A stretch of 64,000 nucleotides of DNA from JAWXBK01 sp040878185 (GCA_040878185.1 JBBDMS010000028.1:54547-118546); one strand, 5' to 3'. Shown: positions 1 through 8,511, counted from the first letter of the stretch. Numbers and translations are program-made. The notes: generated by a model from the sequence alone, not told the origin.

Positions 1-2
1 CC

Positions 3-329
3 CAGAAGGCCGACGTCGAGGGTTACAACGACGTGGCTGCGGTGTTCCGTTCGACCGCCGAAGGCGAGACCGGCCATGCACACGGGCATCTTGAGTTCAT
101 GGAAGAAGTGGGCGACCCCGCGACCGGCGAACCGATCGGCGACACGTCGAAGAATCTGAAGGCGTCGATCGCCGGCGAGACGCACGAATATACCGACATG
201 TATCCGGGCATGGCGCGCACCGCGCGCGAAGAAGGCTTCGAAGAAATCGCCGACTGGTTCGAGACTCTGGCGAAGGCCGAGAAGTCGCATGCCGGCCGCT
301 TCCAGAAGGCGCTCGACACGCTGAATTGA
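3..329 (+). CDS. Rubrerythrin-like diiron protein, 3' part only
   Basis: The reading frame is already open at the first base, so the gene begins upstream of the window. The visible 108 residues form a ferritin-like helical bundle with two Glu-x-x-His type ligand motifs: GETGHAHGH near residue 22 and AEKSHAGRF near the end. Rubrerythrins use such a diiron site to reduce peroxide in the cytoplasm. The protein stops directly after the last helix, so there is no C-terminal rubredoxin Cys4 domain. Electrons would therefore have to come from another protein. The Fe-S oxidoreductase and DUF3501 genes follow on the same strand, an arrangement I know from other genomes. Family assignment is good; substrate and partner are inferred. 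Confidence 0.85.
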   Translation, partial: QKADVEGYNDVAAVFRSTAEGETGHAHGHLEFMEEVGDPATGEPIGDTSKNLKASIAGETHEYTDMYPGMARTAREEGFEEIADWFETLAKAEKSHAGRFQKALDTLN

Positions 330-490
330 CGTCGGGGCAATTGACGATCGGGCGTTCCGACCGGGACGTCCGATCGCCCATCGGTCCCGGGACCCCGCCG
401 CCGATCCGGCGATTCGGGGCTCCGCCGGCCATTCCCGGGCGTATCTTCGGCTGCGATTTTCGTCGCCCCCGACCCTGAAGGAAGAGACCG

Positions 491-1831
491 ATGCGCGAAG
501 GCAGCCTCGAGGCGCCCATCCGGCATCCGCTTGCCTGGCACGATCCCGATTTCTACGACGCAGAGAAAATCGACGCCGAGATGCGGCGCGTGTTCGACAT
601 CTGTCACACCTGCCGGCGCTGCTTCAATCTCTGCGACAGTTTCCCGCGCCTCTTCGACCTGATCGACAAATCCCAAAGCGGCGAGCTCGAGAGCGTGCCG
701 AGCGACGGCTTCAAGAGCGTGGTCGATGCCTGCACGCTCTGCGACATGTGCTTCATGACGAAATGTCCCTATGTGCCGCCGCACGAGTTCGACGTCGATT
801 TCCCACATCTGATGCTGCGTTATCGCGCCGCCGAGTTCCGCGGCGGCAAGGTCGGCGCGATCGAACAGCAGCTCACGAAGACGGACCGCAATGGCAAACT
901 GGGTGCTGCGTTGCCGACGATCGCGAACTGGGCTTCGAATACCAGGAACAAGCTGACGCGCGGCGTCCTCGAGCGTGTCGTCGGTGTCGACCGCAAGGCA
1001 GCACTACCGAAATATCACGGCAAGACGCTGATGATGCGCGCGAAGGATCGTCCGCCCGCGCTTAATCGCGATGCGCCGGCCTTCGGCCGCAAGGCCGCGA
1101 TCTTCGCGACCTGCTTTGCCAACTACAACAATCCGGCGATCGGCGAGGCGGCGCTTGCCGTGCTCGCGCGCAACGGCGTCGAAACCCGGCTCGACTATCC
1201 CGGCTGCTGCGGGATGCCGCAGCTCGAAAACGGCAATCTCGAGGCCGTCGCCGAAAAGGCGAAACGCGCGGCCGCCGCTTTCGGTCCGCTGATCGATGCC
1301 GGCCACGATGTCGTCGCGCTGGTGCCGTCCTGCGCGCTGATGATGAAGTTCGAATGGCCGCTGATCTTGCCCGGCGACGCGGCGGTGAAAAAGCTCGCGG
1401 ATGCGACCTACGATGTCAGCGAGTATGTCGTCGATATCGCGAAGAAAGAGGGGCTTGCCCCCGGCATGACGCCGCTGCCGGGCGGTGTCGCCCTGCATAT
1501 CGCCTGCCACGCGCGCGCGCAGAACATGGGCCAGAAAGCGGCCGAGATGCTGCGGCTTCTTCCCGGCATCGATCTCGCGGTGATCGAGCGCTGCGCCGGT
1601 CATGGCGGATCCTGGGGCGTGATGAAGGGAAATTTCGAAACGGCGATCAAGATCGGCAAGCCGGTTGCGCGCCAGGCCGCCAAAAGCGAGAAGCGCATCG
1701 TCGCCTCGGAATGCCCGCTCGCGGGCATGCATATTCTGCAGGGCATGGAACGGCTCGGGGATGCGACCGTGCCGGGCGATGCGCCGCATCCGATCCAGCT
1801 GATGGCCCGGGCCTACGGGCTCGAAACTTGA
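491..1831 (+). CDS. Fe-S oxidoreductase, GlpC/HdrD-like, with CCG domain
   Basis: The protein has 446 residues. An N-terminal ferredoxin-like part carries two cysteine clusters, C38-C41-C44-C48 and C81-C84-C87-C92, each able to hold a 4Fe-4S centre; the last spacing of the second is one residue longer than the classic motif. The C-terminal half has the cysteine-rich (CCG) fold of heterodisulfide reductase and GlpC proteins, with CCGMPQLENGN near residue 238 and a second, altered copy reading CAGHGG near 367. These proteins pass electrons between carriers. Position between a rubrerythrin and DUF3501 suggests it feeds electrons to the diiron peroxidase. The start has an AAGGAAGAG ribosome-binding site. 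The exact donor is not visible. Confidence 0.85.
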   Translation: MREGSLEAPIRHPLAWHDPDFYDAEKIDAEMRRVFDICHTCRRCFNLCDSFPRLFDLIDKSQSGELESVPSDGFKSVVDACTLCDMCFMTKCPYVPPHEFDVDFPHLMLRYRAAEFRGGKVGAIEQQLTKTDRNGKLGAALPTIANWASNTRNKLTRGVLERVVGVDRKAALPKYHGKTLMMRAKDRPPALNRDAPAFGRKAAIFATCFANYNNPAIGEAALAVLARNGVETRLDYPGCCGMPQLENGNLEAVAEKAKRAAAAFGPLIDAGHDVVALVPSCALMMKFEWPLILPGDAAVKKLADATYDVSEYVVDIAKKEGLAPGMTPLPGGVALHIACHARAQNMGQKAAEMLRLLPGIDLAVIERCAGHGGSWGVMKGNFETAIKIGKPVARQAAKSEKRIVASECPLAGMHILQGMERLGDATVPGDAPHPIQLMARAYGLET

Positions 1832-1845
1832 CGAGGACGCGACCG

Positions 1846-2445
1846 ATGACGGCACTCGCAAAGCGACGCAGCATCACGCGGGCGGATCTCATGCCGTTCG
1901 ACGAATACAAGGCGATCCGCAGGGCACGGCGTGCCGAGATCGTGGCGCGCAAACGCAGTCGCCGCATGGAGATCGGGCCGGTCGCGACGTTTCATTTCGA
2001 GAATTTCGAAACGATGTGGCTGCAGATCCAGGAGATGCTCTACATCGAGAAAGGCGGCGACGCGCAGATCGACGACGAGCTCGCGGCCTACGGCCCGATG
2101 ATTCCGAACGGCCACGAGCTGGTGGCGACGGTTCTGTTCGAGATCGACGAGCCGACGCGGCGCAAGGCGTTTCTCTCGCGGTTGGGCGGCATCGAGGAAA
2201 CCGCGTTCATTCGCGTCGGCGGCGAAATGATCAAGGCCGTGCCGGAGGTCGACGTCGATCGCACCAACGCAGCCGGCAAGGCTTCCGCCGTGCAGTTTTT
2301 GCATTTTCCGTTTACCGATGCGCAGGTTGCGGCCTTCGCAAAACACGGTGCCGAGGTGGTGATCGGCTTCAGCCATCCGGTCTACGGCCATATGTCGACC
2401 ATGCCCGAGAATGTGCGTGCGGCGCTCGCCGAGGATTTCGACTAG
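1846..2445 (+). CDS. DUF3501 family protein
   Basis: The 199-residue protein starts 15 bases after the Fe-S oxidoreductase, so the two are almost certainly co-transcribed. The N-terminal stretch is basic (many Arg around residues 8-40), followed by the segment IGPVATFHFENFETMWLQIQ and an acidic C-terminal half. This resembles DUF3501 proteins, which have no established function and usually accompany rubrerythrin and CCG-domain Fe-S proteins. No cysteine ligand set, signal peptide or membrane segment is visible, so it is probably a soluble accessory protein. A longer open frame exists upstream, but it runs inside the preceding gene and is rejected. Confidence 0.8.
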   Translation: MTALAKRRSITRADLMPFDEYKAIRRARRAEIVARKRSRRMEIGPVATFHFENFETMWLQIQEMLYIEKGGDAQIDDELAAYGPMIPNGHELVATVLFEIDEPTRRKAFLSRLGGIEETAFIRVGGEMIKAVPEVDVDRTNAAGKASAVQFLHFPFTDAQVAAFAKHGAEVVIGFSHPVYGHMSTMPENVRAALAEDFD

Positions 2446-2465
2446 CGCCGCGGCGCACGCGATCT

Positions 2466-3167
2466 CTAAGCCGCGATCCGCTTCTGCAGATCGGTCAGCG
2501 CGACATGCCCAAGAAATCCTCCGCCTGAGATCGCCGGCCTGCCCGCTTCGATCGCGTGGGCGAAATCGATCGCCGGATCGCGTTCGAGCGTCTGCACATG
2601 CCGATACAGGTTCGGATAGTCGCGCCGGTCGATGGCTTTGTGATAGTCCGCCCAGCGCGCGATTCCCATGAAATAAGCATCGGCAACGCTGCACCGCTCG
2701 CCTACAAGCCAATCCCGGCCGGCGAGCATTGCATCGAGCTGTCTATGCGCCCTGGCGACCTGCTGCCGGCCGAGTTCCCGCAGCATCGCCTGGACCGGCG
2801 GATCTTCCGCCATCTCATAGGCGGTCCAGAGCGGACTGAAGGCAGCAAAGAATGTCGTCGTCAGATATGACAGCATCCGGTTGAGGCGGTCGAAATCGGC
2901 GCTGCCCTGCGCGAAGCCAAGCCCGCGGTCGATGCCGCGCGTACCGATATTCTGCAGGATGGCCGCGCTTTCGCTCAGCGTCGCGCCGTTCTCGAGCAAC
3001 AGCACCGGCGTTTCCCGTATCTCGTTGACCCGCGCGTACAGATCGTTCTGCATATCGTCGGGCATGTTGATACGGCAGAGGCGGTAGGGCTGGCCCAGCC
3101 ATTCAAGGGCGACGATCGATCCGAACGAGCAGCCCTGCGGGACGCCATAAAAAAGCACCGGTTCCAT
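2466..3167 (-). CDS. Glutathione S-transferase family protein
   Basis: The 233-residue protein has the two-domain plan of cytosolic GSTs. It has an N-terminal thioredoxin fold starting MEPVLFYGVPQGCSFGS, with the cis-Pro turn in ETPVLLLENGATLSESAAIL (Ser near residue 66 contacts glutathione), and an all-helical C-terminal domain with the family signature SVADAYFMG. The catalytic N-terminal position has Gly-Cys-Ser, so a Ser- or Cys-type enzyme is likely. GSTs conjugate or isomerise electrophilic compounds with glutathione. A GGAGA site precedes the chosen ATG; a longer open frame would run through the intergenic region. The gene is divergent from an HxlR regulator that probably controls it. 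Confidence 0.88.
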   Translation of the reverse strand: MEPVLFYGVPQGCSFGSIVALEWLGQPYRLCRINMPDDMQNDLYARVNEIRETPVLLLENGATLSESAAILQNIGTRGIDRGLGFAQGSADFDRLNRMLSYLTTTFFAAFSPLWTAYEMAEDPPVQAMLRELGRQQVARAHRQLDAMLAGRDWLVGERCSVADAYFMGIARWADYHKAIDRRDYPNLYRHVQTLERDPAIDFAHAIEAGRPAISGGGFLGHVALTDLQKRIAA

Positions 3168-3254
3168 GTTGATCTCCCTGCGCGATGGTAATGTTGCGAA
3201 TGGCTCCCATATGCGCGACGCTGCAGGGGTCGTAAAGAACGCACAAAAATGTCG

Positions 3255-3278
3255 CGCGGTAACATAAATTATACCGCG
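3255..3278. promoter_or_regulatory. Palindrome between GST and HxlR genes, candidate operator
   Basis: Two perfect 7-base arms, CGCGGTA at 3255-3261 and TACCGCG at 3272-3278, flank a 10-base A/T-rich spacer. The site lies 21 bases before the HxlR start and 87 bases before the divergent GST start. HxlR-type dimers bind inverted repeats of this size, so it is a natural operator for the neighbouring regulator. Binding itself is inferred. Confidence 0.6.
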
Positions 3279-3299
3279 GTCATGCGACGAGGTGACGCG

Positions 3300-3671
3300 A
3301 TGAAGGAAACCATATCGGGCTGTCCGATCGAAGACGCGATGCGCCTTCTGGGCGGCCGCTGGCGAACGCTGCTGATCTACTATCTGATCGATGGACCGAA
3401 GCGGTTCAGCGACCTGCGCCGCGACAATCCGAAAATCTCGCACCGGATGCTGACGCTCGATCTGCGCGAACTCGAGGCGGCCGGCGTGATTTCGCGGACG
3501 ATCTATCCCGAGATACCGCCGCGCGTCGAATATGCGCTGACGGCAGCGGGAGAGAGTCTCGTGCCGCTGATCAACGCGCTCGGCGACTGGTGGGAGACGC
3601 TCGGCAGTTTCCGCCCGCGGCACGATGTCGACAGGGTCGAGACGATGGCGCGCGAACCGGTCGAGGCCTAG
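3300..3671 (+). CDS. HxlR (DUF24) family transcriptional regulator
   Basis: The 123-residue protein is a winged-helix regulator with the HxlR signatures GGRWRTLLIYYL, GPKRFSDLRR and ISHRMLTLDLRELEAAGV. Its single cysteine, C8 in SGCPIEDAM, sits where redox- and electrophile-sensing members such as YodB and HypR carry their reactive Cys. The ATG at 3300 is preferred because GAGGTG lies just upstream; in-frame starts at 3249 and 3282 are possible but would overlap the palindrome or lack a good ribosome-binding site. It is divergent from a glutathione S-transferase, so regulation of that gene in response to electrophiles is the simplest reading. Confidence 0.88.
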   Translation: MKETISGCPIEDAMRLLGGRWRTLLIYYLIDGPKRFSDLRRDNPKISHRMLTLDLRELEAAGVISRTIYPEIPPRVEYALTAAGESLVPLINALGDWWETLGSFRPRHDVDRVETMAREPVEA

Positions 3672-3797
3672 TCCGCGCGGTTGCGGTTTTCCGAACGATT
3701 ATCCGCGCCGATGGCCACCCGCGCACGATGGCGGGCTTGCGCCGACCCGGCTCCGCCGCCTAGGTTCGCGCCGACATCACCCAAACGCGGGCGGTCA

Positions 3798-5786
3798 ATG
3801 ATCGAGGGCAGCCGCAATATGTTCCGGATGGCCGTCGCGGCAGCGATGGCGCTCGCTGGATGCTGCCTCGCAGCAGGACCGGCGCCGGCCGCCGGCCTCG
3901 CCGACATCCTCGACCGGCTCGGTCCGCATGACTGCTATGTCGGCGATCTCGTCTGCGTCACCGTCCCGGTGCCCCTCGATCACGACAATCCTGCCGACAA
4001 CCGGACCCTCGATATCGAATATGCGATTCATCTGGCGACCGGCGATTATCGCGGCATTCTCGTCTACGCGGTCGGCGGGCCGGGCCAGGCGGGTGTGGGC
4101 ATTTCGGACTGGGCGCTGTGGAGTTTCGACGGAAGCATTCTAGAACATTACGATGTCGTGCTGTTCGACCAGCGCGGCATGGGTCCGCGTCACGGCGTCG
4201 ATTGCCGCCGCGCGGCCGCGGTCTATTCGTTGATCCCCTGGGATTTCAAGCATCCCGAGATCAATGTTGAAGAGGCCGGCACGTTCGTGACCGACTGCAT
4301 TACTGAATCCGGTCGCGCCGAGATCGTGCCGTTTCTCGGCACGCGACAGGCAGTGCGCGATCTCGAAATTTTCCGCCAGACGGTCGGCGCGCCGCCGATC
4401 TGGCTCTATGGCGCCAGCTACGGCACATTTTTCGCGCAGGCCTATGCCGCGACCTTTCCCGACGCCATCGAAGGGCTGATCCTCGACAGCGTCATGGATC
4501 CTGCCGCCGATATCACCAATGACGGGCTCGTGGCGGCGCGCGCGGCCGAGGATCTGTTCGAGCGCATGGGCCGCGCCTGCCGCGACGATGTCGATTGCGG
4601 GGGGCTGTTCGAGAATTCGGTTACCGATGCCTATGACCGGCTGCTGGCGCAGCTCGAACATGCGCCGATCGACGTTCCGTTCCCGCTCTCGAGCGGCTGG
4701 CTCGACCAGCGCCAGCTCACGCGCGACATGGTGGTCGGCAGTCTCTCTTACGCGCTGTACACCCCGTTCGATCGTACCGCCTTCCTGCACGCACTCGCCT
4801 CGGCGGAACAGGGCGAACTGGTGCCGATGCTGCGCATGGCCTATCGCGCGCTCGAATTCGATTCGGACACGATGACGCCGCTCGCGGTCGAAGGTACCGG
4901 CTCGGGCATGTATTGGGGCGCGTTCTACGCGGTCTCCTGTCCCGATTACGGTATCCAGCCCGCGAATCCTTCGGCAAGCGCACTCTCGGTCTTCGAACAG
5001 GGGCTCGGCTATCGCAGCGAGTTCCCGCGTTTCTTCCATTATATGATCGGGCTCAATCTGGAATGCCAGTTCTGGCCGGGGCTCGACGAACGCCAGACGA
5101 TACCGCTGTTCGCCGGCGGCGATTTCAGGACGCTCATCCTCGCGAGCGATGCCGATCACGCGACGCCGATCGCGCAGGCGGTCGATGTCTATGAGCGGCT
5201 CGGCGATGCGACGATGATCACGGTCGAAGACGGGCCCCATGTCGTGCTCGGCTGGGGCGATGCCTGCGTCGACAGTGTCGTCACCAGTTGGCTGGTGTCG
5301 GGACGAGAGCCGAAGCCGGGCGAGATCCATTGCAAGCAATCGGTGCTCGATCCCTTTTATGTCGTCGACGTGACGCGAAACTACGATCCCGGCGACGCGG
5401 CCGATATCGGCTGGGGCGCTGTCAGCGCGGTCATTTCGGCGGAACTCACGTCGGGCTGGGGCGGCAGCGAAGCGATGACGATCGGCTGCGATCATGGCGG
5501 CACGCTGACCCTCGCGCGGCCGACGCAGCGCGCCTACATCTATCGCTACCAACTGGACGAATGCCGTATCTGGGCCGATACGGCGCTGACCGGCACGGCG
5601 GTCTATCGCGACACCCATGACGATTGGGGCTGGCAGATGACGTTCAACGTCGCCGGCGCGCATAGCGGCAAGATCGTCTACGAATTCGATTTCAAGACCG
5701 GCGCCGAGCGGATCGAGGGGACCCATGACGGGCGCACGCTCGGCGTTGTCGCGGCCGTCCCGCTGCCGAGCAAAAAGGCACGCTGA
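3798..5786 (+). CDS. Secreted alpha/beta-hydrolase, TAP/prolyl-aminopeptidase-like, probable lipoprotein
   Basis: The product has 662 residues. A signal peptide with a lipobox (LAGC near residue 21) precedes an alpha/beta-hydrolase domain. The oxyanion motif GGPGQAG, the strand FDQRGMGPR, the nucleophile elbow GASYG (Ser207), an acid in ILASDADHATP and His in EDGPHVVLGWG make a complete catalytic set. This order is that of TAP-like peptidases and proline iminopeptidases, which release N-terminal residues. About 130 extra C-terminal residues with beta-rich Gly/Thr/Trp character follow the hydrolase and match nothing I recognise. The ATG at 3798 is chosen because the signal peptide follows; 3819 is equally possible. 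The substrate is unknown. Confidence 0.8.
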   Translation: MIEGSRNMFRMAVAAAMALAGCCLAAGPAPAAGLADILDRLGPHDCYVGDLVCVTVPVPLDHDNPADNRTLDIEYAIHLATGDYRGILVYAVGGPGQAGVGISDWALWSFDGSILEHYDVVLFDQRGMGPRHGVDCRRAAAVYSLIPWDFKHPEINVEEAGTFVTDCITESGRAEIVPFLGTRQAVRDLEIFRQTVGAPPIWLYGASYGTFFAQAYAATFPDAIEGLILDSVMDPAADITNDGLVAARAAEDLFERMGRACRDDVDCGGLFENSVTDAYDRLLAQLEHAPIDVPFPLSSGWLDQRQLTRDMVVGSLSYALYTPFDRTAFLHALASAEQGELVPMLRMAYRALEFDSDTMTPLAVEGTGSGMYWGAFYAVSCPDYGIQPANPSASALSVFEQGLGYRSEFPRFFHYMIGLNLECQFWPGLDERQTIPLFAGGDFRTLILASDADHATPIAQAVDVYERLGDATMITVEDGPHVVLGWGDACVDSVVTSWLVSGREPKPGEIHCKQSVLDPFYVVDVTRNYDPGDAADIGWGAVSAVISAELTSGWGGSEAMTIGCDHGGTLTLARPTQRAYIYRYQLDECRIWADTALTGTAVYRDTHDDWGWQMTFNVAGAHSGKIVYEFDFKTGAERIEGTHDGRTLGVVAAVPLPSKKAR

Positions 5787-5790
5787 ACGC

Positions 5791-6687
5791 TCAGGACGCG
5801 TCGAAGAAGGCGAGCAACGCGGCGGCGGCCTTTTCCGGCTCCTCCTCGACGATGAAATGGCCGCAATCGAGTGCGATCTCGCGCACATCGTCGGCCCAGC
5901 GCCGCCAGATTGCGCCGGGCGCGCTGTCGGCCGATGCGACGGAATGGCCGATATAGCCGCGGCCCCAGAGGATCAGCAGGGGACATCCGATCTTGCGGCC
6001 GGCAGCGCGATCGGCGCGATCGTCGTCCCAGTCGCAGCTCGCCCCGGCGCGATAATCCTCGCAGGTCGCCTGCACGGTCGCCGGATTGCGAAACTGCGCG
6101 ACATATTGCGCGAGCGCGTCGGGATCGAGCCGGCCAGCATCGCCCGCCCAGCGCTCGATCAAATGCCGCACGAAGAATTCGGGATCGCCCGCGATCAGCC
6201 GCTCGGGCAGCGGCGCCGGCACCGCCAGAAACGGCCAGTGATAGGTGGCGATCGCCTCGGCCGCATTCATGCCGTCCCAGATATCGATCGTCGGCACCGT
6301 GTCGAGCGACGCGAGACGCCGCACGCGTTCAGGATGATCGAGCGTCAGGCGATAGGCAACGCGCGCGCCGCGATCGTGGCCCGCGAGATCGAAGCGGTCA
6401 TGGCCGAGCGCGCGCATCAGCGCCACCATGTCGCCGGCCATCGCGCGCTTCGAATAGTTCCGATGCGCCGCATCGGGTGCCGGCCCGCGGCTCGCGCCAT
6501 AGCCGCGCAGATCCGGCATCACCAACGTAAAACGCTGCGCCAGCGCGGGCGCGACCTTGTGCCAGATGACGTGGGTCTGCGGATAGCCGTGCAGCAGCAG
6601 CAAGGGCGGGCCCGATCCGCCATGGCGATAGAAGATCGAGACATCCTCGCCGAGATCGAGCCGGCCGCTTTTGAAACGCTCGTCCAT
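5791..6687 (-). CDS. Alpha/beta-hydrolase, probable haloacetate dehalogenase
   Basis: The 298-residue protein keeps every residue that marks fluoroacetate/haloacetate dehalogenases. These are the nucleophile Asp105 in AGHDRGAR, carboxylate-binding Arg106 and Arg109, Asp129 as charge-relay acid, the halide pocket His150-Trp151 and Tyr212, and catalytic His277 in DCGHFIVEE. The spacings match the characterised Rhodopseudomonas enzyme to within a few residues. Such enzymes displace halide from 2-haloacetates to give glycolate. No signal peptide is present, so it is cytoplasmic. It stands alone between two unrelated genes, convergent with the TAP-like hydrolase 4 bases away. Activity on a C-F bond is an inference from residues only. 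Confidence 0.78.
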   Translation of the reverse strand: MDERFKSGRLDLGEDVSIFYRHGGSGPPLLLLHGYPQTHVIWHKVAPALAQRFTLVMPDLRGYGASRGPAPDAAHRNYSKRAMAGDMVALMRALGHDRFDLAGHDRGARVAYRLTLDHPERVRRLASLDTVPTIDIWDGMNAAEAIATYHWPFLAVPAPLPERLIAGDPEFFVRHLIERWAGDAGRLDPDALAQYVAQFRNPATVQATCEDYRAGASCDWDDDRADRAAGRKIGCPLLILWGRGYIGHSVASADSAPGAIWRRWADDVREIALDCGHFIVEEEPEKAAAALLAFFDAS

Positions 6688-6717
6688 GACGGTGCGGCGC
6701 GGAGCGGTCGGCGAGGT

Positions 6718-7257
6718 TTAGCGGAACACTTCGCCGTCGAGCGAGCCCCAGATCTCGCCGCGCTCGACCCAGCCGCGATAACCCTGCACGCTGACCAGAC
6801 ACCAGTTGGTTGCGTCGCATTCGAGAAGCTGGCCGATCACGCCGGGGTCCATTCGTACCGCCACCTTTGCTTCCGGCTGCGGCGTCAGATGCGCGGCACG
6901 TTGTGCATCGATCACCATGAAACTGCGTTCGCCGTCGATCATGCTCTGATGCACCCAGCCCTCGGTACCTTCGTAGTCGCGGATCTGTCGCCAGGTATCG
7001 AATTCGCCGATCACCAGAACCGGCAGGCCCTTGCGTTGATAGACCCATTCGATCGGATGGGTGAGGCCGGGCCCGGTGCGCAGATTGACTTCATTCGAGC
7101 GGAGCGAGACGAAGCGCGGCACCGGCAGCCCCGACGGGTTCTCGACCGTATTCTGCGCCGAAGCGCCGGATCCGCCGGCCGCAACGAGGCCAAGCGCCAT
7201 AATCGCGACACAGAGGGCTGTCATGGCCATGCCGCGAACAAGTCGGGGGAACTGCAT
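6718..7257 (-). CDS. Secreted SH3-domain protein
   Basis: The 179-residue protein begins with a signal peptide (hydrophobic run about residues 8-27, then GASAQNT). Two bacterial SH3 repeats follow: one with the hallmark VNLRTGPGLTHP and EGWVHQSM, the other ending GYRGWVERGEIWG. Such SH3b domains bind peptidoglycan or proteins in the periplasm; no enzymatic domain is attached. A longer frame to 7383 would place a very basic, repeat-encoded tail before the signal peptide, so the ATG at 7257 is used. The gene is divergent from the hydroxyacid dehydrogenase; its precise role is unknown. Confidence 0.82.
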   Translation of the reverse strand: MQFPRLVRGMAMTALCVAIMALGLVAAGGSGASAQNTVENPSGLPVPRFVSLRSNEVNLRTGPGLTHPIEWVYQRKGLPVLVIGEFDTWRQIRDYEGTEGWVHQSMIDGERSFMVIDAQRAAHLTPQPEAKVAVRMDPGVIGQLLECDATNWCLVSVQGYRGWVERGEIWGSLDGEVFR

Positions 7258-7280
7258 CGGTAGAACGCCTCCTGGTCTCG

Positions 7281-7316
7281 GGACGAACGGGCGGACGAAC
7301 GGGCGGACGAATCGGA
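7281..7316. repeat. 12-bp tandem repeat, three copies
   Basis: GGACGAACGGGC occurs twice exactly (7281-7292 and 7293-7304), followed by a diverged third copy. The array lies 24 bases upstream of the SH3 gene start, inside the divergent intergenic region, so it would be in or near that gene's leader. Confidence 0.8.
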
Positions 7317-7506
7317 CGCAGCGCCGCCGCGCCATCCTGCGATTCTGCCTGCCGACCGCGGTTGCGGGCAAGCATCGCTCCAAAGGCGGGTGCTATGCTG
7401 GACAAGGAAAAACCGGCTTGCTATGGCAGGCCGCAATCAGGCCACCGGGAGCCCGCCGCCGATCCTTGATCGAGCGGTTCCCGCCAAGGCCCCTCAGGGA
7501 GCTTCC

Positions 7507-8490
7507 ATGGCCACCAAGCCGCTCGTCGTCGTCACCCGAAAGCTGCCGGATCCGATCGAAACCCGGATGATGGAGCTGTTCCGGGTCAAGCTGAACCTCG
7601 AGGACAAGCCGCTGGGCCAGGCCGAACTGATCCAGGCGGTCAAGGAAGCCGACGTGCTGGTGCCGACCGTCACCGACCGGATCGATTCCGGGGTGCTCTC
7701 GCAGGCAGGTTCCCAGCTTCGTCTGATCGCCTCGTTCGGCACCGGCGTCGACCATATCGATCTGGCGACGGCGCGCCAGCGCGGCATCACCATCACCAAC
7801 ACGCCCGGTGTCCTCACCGAAGACACCGCCGACATGACGATGACGCTGATCCTTTCCGTGCCGCGCCGGCTCGCGGAAGGCGAGCGTCTGATCCGTTCCG
7901 GCAACTGGACCGGCTGGGGTCCGACCACGATGCTCGGCCATCGCATCTGGGGGAAGCGCCTCGGCATCATCGGCATGGGCCGCATCGGCACCGCGGTTGC
8001 GCGCCGGGCGCGCGGCTTCGGTCTCGCGATCCACTATCACAACCGTCGCCGCGTCCACACCGAGCTCGAAACCGAGCTCGAGGCGACCTATTGGGAAAGC
8101 CTCGACCAGATGCTGGCGCGCATGGACATCATCTCGATCAACTGTCCGCATACGCCGGCGACCTACCATCTGCTCTCGGCGCGGCGCCTGAAACTGCTGC
8201 GGCGCCAGGCCTATGTCGTGAACACCTCGCGCGGCGAGGTGATCGACGAGAACGCGCTCACCCGTATGCTGGAAAAACGCGAGATCGCCGGCGCCGGTCT
8301 CGACGTGTTCGAACACGAACCCGCCGTCAATCCGCGTCTGCTGCGGCTCGACAATGTCGTGCTGCTGCCGCATATGGGATCGGCCACGATCGAAGGCCGC
8401 ATCGACATGGGCGAGAAGGTCATCATCAACATCAAGACCTTCGTCGACGGCCACCGCCCGCCCGACCGCGTCATCGAGGCGATGATTTAG
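7507..8490 (+). CDS. D-2-hydroxyacid dehydrogenase, glyoxylate-reductase-like
   Basis: The 327-residue protein has the split catalytic and NAD(P)-binding domains of the D-isomer 2-hydroxyacid dehydrogenases. The dinucleotide motif GMGRIG lies near residue 160. Active-site Arg is in NTSRGEVID, Glu in FEHEPAVN and His in LLPHMGSAT. These enzymes reduce 2-keto acids such as glyoxylate or hydroxypyruvate with NAD(P)H in the cytoplasm. The ATG at 7507 is used because AGGGAG precedes it. A strong terminator lies 58 bases after the stop. The exact substrate cannot be fixed from the motifs. Confidence 0.88.
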   Translation: MATKPLVVVTRKLPDPIETRMMELFRVKLNLEDKPLGQAELIQAVKEADVLVPTVTDRIDSGVLSQAGSQLRLIASFGTGVDHIDLATARQRGITITNTPGVLTEDTADMTMTLILSVPRRLAEGERLIRSGNWTGWGPTTMLGHRIWGKRLGIIGMGRIGTAVARRARGFGLAIHYHNRRRVHTELETELEATYWESLDQMLARMDIISINCPHTPATYHLLSARRLKLLRRQAYVVNTSRGEVIDENALTRMLEKREIAGAGLDVFEHEPAVNPRLLRLDNVVLLPHMGSATIEGRIDMGEKVIINIKTFVDGHRPPDRVIEAMI

Positions 8491-8511
8491 CGGGTTCACT
8501 CTCGCGGTAGA

